The notes under the pieces were generated by a model that saw nothing but the letters and a program-made list of their open reading frames with translations, did not search any database and was not told the origin of the DNA. This document shows positions 56,624-64,000 of a stretch of DNA of 64,000 bases, in pieces. The translations under genes were made by a program, and so were the position numbers. How positions within the stretch are numbered: position 1 is the stretch's first letter; every line of letters begins with the position of its first letter. Source of the stretch: Plazaster borealis (Eukaryota; Echinodermata; Asteroidea; Forcipulatida; Labidiasteridae); the NCBI GenBank assembly GCA_021014325.1, contig CM037474.1, forward strand, positions 335,001 to 399,000. Direction: 5' to 3'.

Positions 56624-59600
56624 GTAGGATTTCCACGTTACTTTTCAAACTGTCCAATTTATGTTCTAAATAATGGTTTTTGTATTTTTTTTTCTATGAT
56701 ACTGAGGCAAAAAGAAAGTAACACTATCAAGCACTTTGAATCCCATTAAATCGAAGCACCTTACGCCTTTACTACCCCTGTTCATTGAGCCGTAGGCAGT
56801 CTGGAAACCATCTCAACTCCTTAGGAGTATGCAGCACCTTGCTGGCAGCCAAAAGGCGCACAGGCTGCTAATCATTCACATCAACAATCTATACCATCGC
56901 AGGTACCCATTTACTCCTGAGTGATGATAGCAATAGTTAAGTATAAGTTGTTTTCAGCTTCGTTGGTTAAGTTAAGCTAACAAGCCCCAGCGCGTATTCC
57001 CTATGGGACAAGTAAAATTATGACAATCACCCTATAACTTTCTGGAGTGTATGGCACATAGTTATTTAACGTCAGTTCGTATACACTCCGCCCAAAAGCC
57101 AATACTCTGCTGCAATGTTGATAGGGTAAAATGTGACACGGTCAGCAATGAATATTTAGGTTCTTGGTCAGGGTGTAATCAGTGCAGTGTAAATAAAACC
57201 TTTTCGGGAATAGCAATACACCCACTCCCTGCTTGGAGGGATTTATAACCTAAGATAACACCTCCCATATTTCTCTGTTCAGGTGTTGCGTTTATGTCAG
57301 AGTACCACAGAGTCATTCCCCAATGACTTGTTGAACCCAGAGATGGAGTACATGTATTACTACGTCAACTTCGTGTCACAGCAATCTTATCACTGGATCA
57401 GTTGGCTCATGACTCTCGGCTACAAGCGCCCCCTGGAAATGGAAGATCTCGGTGTCATACCAAAGCGTCACGAGACTAAATACAACCACATCAAGTTCAA
57501 ACGAGTGTTGAAAAAGGAACTGGTTAGTATTCGTTAAATAAGCAACTTCGCTATCAACCCCACCCCCCCCCCACCCCCCGCTTAGAACCCTTGCCTCCCT
57601 CTTTCCCCCAGATAATATCGGGGAAAAAATGCTCAAATGAATGGTTTTATACATAAGCACCCTCTCCTGGGAAACAAAAATGAGGGTGTTTATTGCCACC
57701 GCTTGATCCTCCCGAAATGTGTGGTAACGCCAATGTTAACTAATGGAGGTTATCATGTCTTTACTTGTTTCAAGTTGGAAACGGTCGGCTTATTGATCAA
57801 AATTTTGCAATAATGTCCTTACATACCACCAGGTGGATGTCAACCAGAATTCAATCTCTGGAATTCCATGAAAAAAATATGTTGTTATTAATTATTCGTT
57901 ATTTTGTTAACCCTTGTCAAAATGCATGCCTGTTTTAATTGGCATTCTTGAATAATTTTAGGGCTTCAAAGTGAAGCTACACGTTATAGACAGGCCACAC
58001 AAATGCCATTATAGACACCGTTATTTGCTGGAAAATGAGATTATGACTACTCAGTTTTTTTAATTTAGCCGACCACAATTCCAACTGCATGATTTGCTTA
58101 ATTCTGTTTGACTGGATGGTGACTGCTTATGCTTATAAAATAAATCAGGCATACCACCAGAACCAGAGTCCAACAGGTTCAGGGGCCAATTTCATAAAGC
58201 CTGTAAGCACAAAAACTTGCTATAGGCACAAACAAATCTTGCTTAGCAGAGACGGGTTACCAGCCAACATTCCATAAAGTTTATACTTTTGCTACTGGTG
58301 CCGCACTCATTTGTTGCTTAGCAAAGAAATTTGCTAAGCAGCATTTTCTGCTAAACGGCTTTATGAAATTAGGCCCTGGTGTTGAGTTTACTGTGTAGTG
58401 TTGACTTTGGTTATGAGAGTGGAAGGATCCTAGTAAATCAAACACGGGAGTCATAGGGTTGCGGTAGGCCTACTGACTAACAGCCACCACTGTAAAACTA
58501 CCCAAGGAGGTGTCTTCGGTTTTAAATTCATTAGTCGCATACATTTCAAATAAAAACACTTTCGTTCACTTCTCATTTTAAGGAAAAGTGTGCTAGGAAT
58601 CCCGGGACCAAACCTTCGCTGTGGACAGTTTACTTGAAGGTGTACGGTTTGAAGTTGTTCTCTGCTGGGTGTCTCAAAGTTGCCGCTGATTTCTGCGAGC
58701 TAGTCGGCCCTCTTGTCATCGGTGGTTTGACGACTTACGTCTCGACCCTGTCTTATCCTGTGGAAACTGAACCGGTATGTGATGGGTACCTATCGACCGG
58801 TGGTCATGCACAAACAGTAGCTGAGCTTAAAACAATTGCGCCTACCAGAACAGGGTTACCGGTTAAAATACCGTGTTATATATACTGTTTGCATCAGCTG
58901 GTACCGGTACTTAGTTTTGCATAGTAGAAAACTGCTAAGCACCTATTATCTGGTTAAGCAGCTACGTAAAATTGGATCCAGACGGCCAATTCTGGCATTC
59001 TGTTCATTTTTGCTTAGCAGGAAACAGTTCAGCATCCTCTTGTACCTAGGCCTAAACATCATAGGGATACTTAAGCTAACAATATTCCCCAGCAAAATGT
59101 ATAGGAAACCAGTCATTAATTATACAATATGATGAGCTGTTTTGGCTTGTGACCTATTTCTGGTAAGCAAAACTATTTTGTCCTTGTTAGTTTTTGTGCT
59201 AAAAGCATCTCTATGAAATTGGGGCCAGGGACTAATGAAAGTAAGACCAAATTTGCTTGTTTTATCTGATTTTGTTCATGTTGTTCTTGTAATTATTATT
59301 ATTATTAAAGAAGAAACAAGAGTTACATCTAAATCAAAATGGATTCTTTAACTTTGCATGCAGGTTCCACCGCATCACGTGACATTTAGTGAGTTTTTTG
59401 GGAACGGTTTCGTCTTGGTGGCGACTCTATTTTTTGCGTTCTGTGTTAAAACCGTTCTTATTCAGGGCCACTTTCACCTTGCGATACTACAGAGCATGGA
59501 TGTACGGGCAGCTCTTCAGGTAAATCCAATAAGCCATTTGTAAGTTAGATTTGAATAATGTCTGGTACAATGACTTGATTGTTGGTCACAAATAACCACT

Positions 59601-62600
59601 TTAATTGGAATTCCTCAGACCTAGAGGGTCCATGAGGGCAAGCTTTTGTGTAGTTTTGTACAAAGAGTTATATAATAAAACTATAGAGGGCGTACAAAAC
59701 CACCCCCCCCCCCGTGGCATGGCCTGACAAGAAGCATATTAATTGGCCATTGGGGAAATGGTGCTGACCCATCGTATATAAAAAACACAGGTCACGCACC
59801 AGTTCACACAGCCAAGTAAGGGGAAATTTGTATGTAATTTACCAATAGGGATTCGAACCCATGGTGGACCAGCTCGGGTGTGTAATTAGAGTGCTCCCTC
59901 CAGTTCTATTATATAACTCTGTGAGTTTTGTATGGTAGACGGAGCACCCATACACAAAATGTGTACCAGGCTTTGCCCATCTGGAGGTTGCTATACAAGA
60001 ACCTTATGTAGGAAGTCAAGGTGCCGGTTGCGAGTGCTTTTATGCGTTTTGTATTTTGTATTTAATCATGGCTCTGCTTACTGCCGAATTCCGCGCTTAC
60101 AGAGCCCTTGCAGCACACAATTCTCTGATACGTAAGCGCAGAATTCCGTGGTAAGCAGAGTCATGAAATTGGGCCCTGGTCATCGTTCTACAATTCGCAA
60201 TGTTGTGACGTCATGCATGGACTGCCTGGCTTATACCTCTATATGCCTACCTAAGATTGTTCATATGCACTTCCCAAAACATCGTTGTACCATCCTGCCG
60301 ACTTTTGCCAATATGGCGTATTGTAATGAACATGCTTTGTGTTGCATTCCAAGCTCCTTATAGTGTTTAAACACAAATGTGCTGGCTCTGTTCTAGCCTG
60401 CAATGAATGTAGATTGTTGTGCAAGATGGGGGTACAATGTAGTCAGTTATTTTGGTTATTCATCATTCCCTTGCCGGCCACCATTGGCCTGCAAGGAATG
60501 TGTTCACATTGTTTGTATTATTAGTTCCCCTCAATTTAGATTTAATGATTACTAGTGCATTTAAAATAACAAAGAGTTTCCTATTGGGTATAAAACCAAG
60601 GCACCAAATCTAGGTGTGGCATTCTAAAACTGTGGCTTGGGACATCAGGGTGGTCGGACGGCGGCTCTATACTTTCTATGTAAAAACTGAAGGCTCTCAG
60701 TACAAAAGTACTAGCACAGATAATGGTCAGCCTACATGTATTTATTTTTGTATAATTTATTATCTGCACGTCGTCCGGCCTGGTTCATAATGTTAAGTTA
60801 ATTATGTTGTATTTATTTATTTATTAGTTAAGTGAGGAGTGTCCTTGAATTTCCCCAACTCAGCCAGTTGCTGCGTTTTGCTTTATTATTATTTGACTTT
60901 ATAATATGTACTTTGTTCATGTCCCCTTGGGGAGAATTACAAGATGAGCAAGTACCTGCATTTCTGTTTCCATTTTTGAGTTATTAGTGTCTCTGAGTTT
61001 AGCAAGTATAGTTCTCCTCCCCTTCTGGCGGGTGCAGGGTTGATCCGTTACAGTATCAATTTGTATTATTGTTGTTTACAGGCTGTGGTATTTGAGAAAT
61101 CACTGCGCATGTCTACTTTCGCCACGACTGGTGGATCGATGACAATTGGCCAGATCACCAATCACATGTCTATAGATGCCATGAATATTCTAGGCATGTT
61201 TCAAACAATCAACTACATGTGGTCGATCCCGATACAGGTAAATTCGTTGGAATCGAATCCAGAAAAATTCTGAAAGAAGAAATTAAGAGTTAGCCTTCAA
61301 GGTAACCATGGTATACGATGTTCAAACACGGCATCATCCAGAAAGAGTACTTCGTTTGAATTTATAATATCATTTTCAGATAAACAATCTGTATTTGAAT
61401 CTCAAATTCTTTTGTAAAGTCAATGACTCTTTTTGAAACCACGGGTAATGCCCAGTGCGCCTGTTTGAAGCCTCGTAATGAAATCCATGTTTTCCAAACT
61501 GATGGTAACCTGTTTTTCTCTACAGCTTGTCTTTACACTGATCTTGCTGTATGTCCAGATGGGAATATCATCACTGATTGGAGCCAGTTTGTTTTTGCTG
61601 GTGTTTCCAATACAGTTTAAGATCGCAACCATGATCAGTAAAGGTCAGAAGGAAATGCTGGTGAGTAATAATGATTAACTTAATATCACATGAGTATTAA
61701 ACTGACATTTTATGGGAAGGAATAATATTATGTATGTTTTACCCTACACCAATGTGTGAACAGCACTGCATACTTAATCATGCTTTCCGAGTCATTCGGG
61801 GGAAAAAACCCAGTCACACCACTCGGGTGGGATTCAAACCCACGCCCCCCAGCAATAATTGTCTATTTGACCACCGAGCTTGCCATGTGAAAAGAGACCA
61901 GTTCGAACCCTGTAATTAACAGCGGGTACCAAAACACTTTAAAAGATTGCACCAGGGATAACAATGTAATTATAGCCAACTTGTCAGCCATAACAAATAT
62001 AGCTACCAAAATAATACAACAAATTAAATTTATTTTTCTGTCTGCTTTTTGCCTCTCTGGTTTGTCTTTTCTTCCCACTTTACTGCTTCAGTTACACCAG
62101 TATCTGTTTGCGTGTGTTGTGTCGTGTTGTGTTGTGTTGTGTTGTCATTTAGCCTTCGAGAAACACTCAAAACGTCAGGCCATTGTATTTTTAACTAATC
62201 AGTTTGCAGCAGCTAATTCTCTTTTTAAAAAACGTGATTAGTTTTTGTTTTACTAAAATTAATAACATTTGCTGTAACGAAATTGGTTTGCTTTGTGACG
62301 CATTCGGTTGGTCAAAAAGATGCCAGTGTGTGATATTTAAACACCAAATGTTTTAAAACTAACGTTAAACAGTAAACAGAGCTTCTGACTTATCAATGTT
62401 CGCACGGGGAATTCAAACTGTTATCGTGACGATTGTTACGCAATGGTAACAATTATAGTCAGCTGTAACGAGCTTTTTGACACTCGATTTTGCAGTCCAA
62501 TTCTGATGAGCGCATGAAGCAAGTGAATGAGCTCCTGCAGGGGATCAAACTATTGAAGCTTTACGGTTGGGAGGATCTCTACTGCAAGGGAGTGGAAATC

Positions 62601-63789
62601 ATCCGGGGCAAGCAGCTCCGTTCACTCCTAACTGTTAGTGGCGGGCTGGTTTTCACAAGTGAGTCTTTCATTCATTATTTGTAATTAATTAAATCCAGAG
62701 TTTCAAAAAGAAAAGAACTTATGTGCACGTGATGTCAATGAAGTAGGGCGCCCTCGGCTAGAGGTGGTCAAAAGAAGGTTGCTCATTGGCTCATCCTCTG
62801 CGCCGCGCGTACAAGATGTGCGTTTCCATTGTCTCATCATGTTCTACCTCTAAGATGGTGGCCTGATGACGTCAATGTGTAAGGTCCATTTTGTTGTCAT
62901 GTAGCTACGGTGATATTTAGGATTAAGATTACTTTTTTTAGCGAAATAAACATAAGGTAATCAATACCGGAAGTTTGCTAGAATGACAATATATTATATA
63001 GGATTTGAGGCATTGCATGGTGAGGTATCAATATATTTGGTTTGCGGTAACACCATGTGTGTATCTACTTGCCAGGTAGAGTTTGTTCTTAGAGAACTGT
63101 CTTGCTTAATTCTACTACCGCGGAGTAGATTGTTCGGGTGTTCGGGAGGCAATATATTATTTCACAAATCTGTCTATATAGATACTTGCGTATTTTCAAT
63201 ACTCAAGGGTTTCTTTAACCTTCATTTCTATGTCATGATGCTGTATTTTTCCAAATGTAAAAAAACTTTTAATTTAAGTGCCCCAGAACATTCTAAAAAC
63301 TTGACAAAATCGGTGTGATGTGTGCCACACCTACATGCAAAACGAGACCTGCGGCCCTAATGAATGTCCAATCCTGTACCTAAATCTAACCCGGAGCCAA
63401 GCTTGTTTGTCCTAATTGTAGCCCAAACCTACACGTAGCCCTGACTGTTCGCCAATGTAGCCCGATTCATGACCGGGCTTCATTTGCATACAGAATCGGA
63501 TCTACGTGGGTCCATGCTTGATTAGGTACAATGGGGCTACATTATGAGCCGGGCTACCTCTTGTGTTTCGGGCTACATTGAATGGCCCCATAGTCTTGAG
63601 TCTTGACTTTCCACTAAATAGCATGTAATTGTATCTAAGAAATTTGCCAATACACAACAGAAAATGAGAACATTTTATGACAAGATTGAGAAGACCGTTT
63701 AAAATATTGAGTTTAAGTAATGACAACGTCACTTCCTTTGATTTCCAGTATTTTTTACGGCCGGCACACCAGTTCTCGTCACCCTTTTG
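56018..63789 (+). CDS. ABCC8/9-like: Sulfonylurea-receptor-like ABCC transporter, 5' part (8 exons, continues past window)
   Basis: Exons: 56018-56623, 57283-57522, 58583-58774, 59364-59519, 61082-61237, 61526-61660, 62496-62658, 63749-63789. All have AG/GT borders. Introns 1-6 and the donor of exon 8 are phase 0; intron 7 splits a codon. About 563 residues are visible: TMD0 (1-202), L0 linker (about 203-300) and most of TMD1. Closest family by eye is SUR1/SUR2: FCG..N.S then ..CF near the start (Cys9 and Cys31 match the SUR N-terminal disulfide pair; Asn12 the conserved glycan), RWI and EGILSD in TM2, [10 protein letters not shown] at the end of TMD0, and [26 protein letters not shown] before TM10. 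SURs form KATP channels with Kir6; other ABCCs are drug or organic-anion pumps. Nucleotide-binding domains lie outside the window. The start ATG sits in CCACCATGG. Confidence 0.88.
56745..56960 (-). mobile_element. SINE-like repeat in ABCC intron 1
   Basis: The complement carries 'aaatgggtacctgcgatgg', 'ggctgccagcaaggtgctgc', 'atactcctaaggagttgaga' and 'cagactgcctacggctcaat', the body of the Leu-like SINE family, with no clear tRNA head. Confidence 0.5.
57283..59519 (+). CDS. ABCC8/9-like: ABCC exons 2-4: L0 linker and start of TMD1
   Basis: Exon 2 (57283-57522) encodes the cytoplasmic L0 region with paired aromatics and [16 protein letters not shown], the conserved 'xLxxxDLxxLP' element of long ABCCs. 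Exon 3 (58583-58774) encodes a linker and a helix [23 protein letters not shown]. Exon 4 (59364-59519) encodes [23 protein letters not shown] and [11 protein letters not shown], equivalent to the coupling-helix approach of TMD1. All are phase 0. Confidence 0.85.
58183..58378. mobile_element. Foldback element (GGGCCCAATTTCAT family) in ABCC intron 2
   Basis: 'ggggccaatttcataaagcc' to 'ggctttatgaaattaggccc', with 'tgctaagcagcattttctgc' inside; a complete member of the family clustered at 1957-3058. Confidence 0.7.
58790..59228. mobile_element. Two degenerate foldback copies in ABCC intron 3
   Basis: Contains 'gcctaccagaacagggttac', 'ctgctaagcacctattatct', 'cagctacgtaaaattggatc' and a second unit ending 'tctatgaaattggggccagg'. 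The first starts only about 16 bp after the donor of exon 3. Confidence 0.55.
59811..59935 (-). mobile_element. tRNA-like SINE fragment in ABCC intron 4
   Basis: The complement of 'gggattcgaacccatggtgg' resembles box B. The rest is degenerate. Confidence 0.35.
61082..63789 (+). CDS. ABCC8/9-like: ABCC exons 5-8: core of TMD1
   Basis: Exon 5 (61082-61237): [19 protein letters not shown], the intracellular coupling-helix region typical of ABCC ('T.G.I.N.MS.D'). Exon 6 (61526-61660): a helix pair [20 protein letters not shown]...FPIQFKIA. Exon 7 (62496-62658): [17 protein letters not shown], near-invariant in ABCCs. Exon 8 (63749-63789): the next helix start, [14 protein letters not shown]. The donor after 63789 is GTAAGT, and the next exon lies beyond the window. 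Confidence 0.85.
61785..61920 (-). mobile_element. tRNA-like SINE fragment in ABCC intron 6
   Basis: The complement of 'gtgggattcaaacccacgcc' gives a box-B-like GGGTTTGAATCCCAC, and 'gaccaccgagcttgccatg' may be a degenerate box A. Confidence 0.4.
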
Positions 63790-64000
63790 GTAAGTTTTGT
63801 CTCTCTATTATCACCGAATATAAACTAACAAGCTGCAAAACAATATGATGTCTACTTATTGGACCCCCTTTTGGTTCTTTTTCCCATGCTTAATATTTAA
63901 AAATAAACTTTTAAAAATAGTAAAATAAAATGCAATTTCCGAAGCTAAAAATCAACACTCTTCAGCTATCTCAATGTTTAAATGTTAAGTAAAGCAATCG

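Overview
The window is eukaryotic: intron-rich genes with GT-AG junctions, AT-rich intergenic DNA and very dense short repeats. Foldback elements bounded by motifs such as GGGCCCAATTTCATAAAGC, an element family beginning near 'CACTGGACACCTTTGGTAATT', and tRNA-derived SINEs all recur. From memory these repeats fit a marine deuterostome, most likely an echinoderm such as a sea star. This is recall plus inference, not a search result.

Four protein genes can be reconstructed. (1) On the minus strand, 25031 down to 5112, a 20-exon gene whose junctions all keep frame encodes about 926 residues. It has an N-terminal UBA domain, a charged coiled coil, a UBX domain, a proline-rich and acidic linker, and a long C-terminal leucine-rich-repeat (LRR) region. 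The first third looks like UBXN1/SAKS1; the LRR extension is unusual. (2) On the minus strand, 44649 down to 41719, a complete four-exon gene encodes a 332-residue type I membrane protein. It has a signal peptide, one EGF domain, one transmembrane helix, and a tail with two PPxY motifs and eleven 10-residue repeats. (3) On the minus strand, 51320 to 50103, a single-exon rhodopsin-class GPCR of 405 residues. (4) On the plus strand, from 56018 to beyond the window, the first eight coding exons of an ABCC transporter closest to the sulfonylurea receptors (ABCC8/9).

Layout. 1-5111 is intergenic, with a foldback array at 1957-3058. 5112-25031 is the UBA-UBX-LRR gene; its intron 14 holds a roughly 94-bp tandem array (10464-13830) made of copies of the end of exon 14 plus its 5' splice site. 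25032-41718 has no convincing host gene but holds a 5-kb terminal-inverted-repeat element (32710-37764, with a decayed BED-finger transposon ORF) and many smaller inverted-repeat elements. 41719-44649 is the EGF gene. 44650-50102 holds minisatellites, a tandem segmental duplication and one orphan exon candidate. 50103-51320 is the GPCR. 51321-56017 is mostly featureless, with microsatellites and SINE remnants. 56018-64000 is the ABCC gene.

The genes do not look functionally linked: a p97/ubiquitin adaptor-like protein, a small EGF membrane protein, an orphan GPCR and an ABC transporter subunit. Coding calls rest on hand translation and splice-phase bookkeeping; no transcript or database evidence was available.
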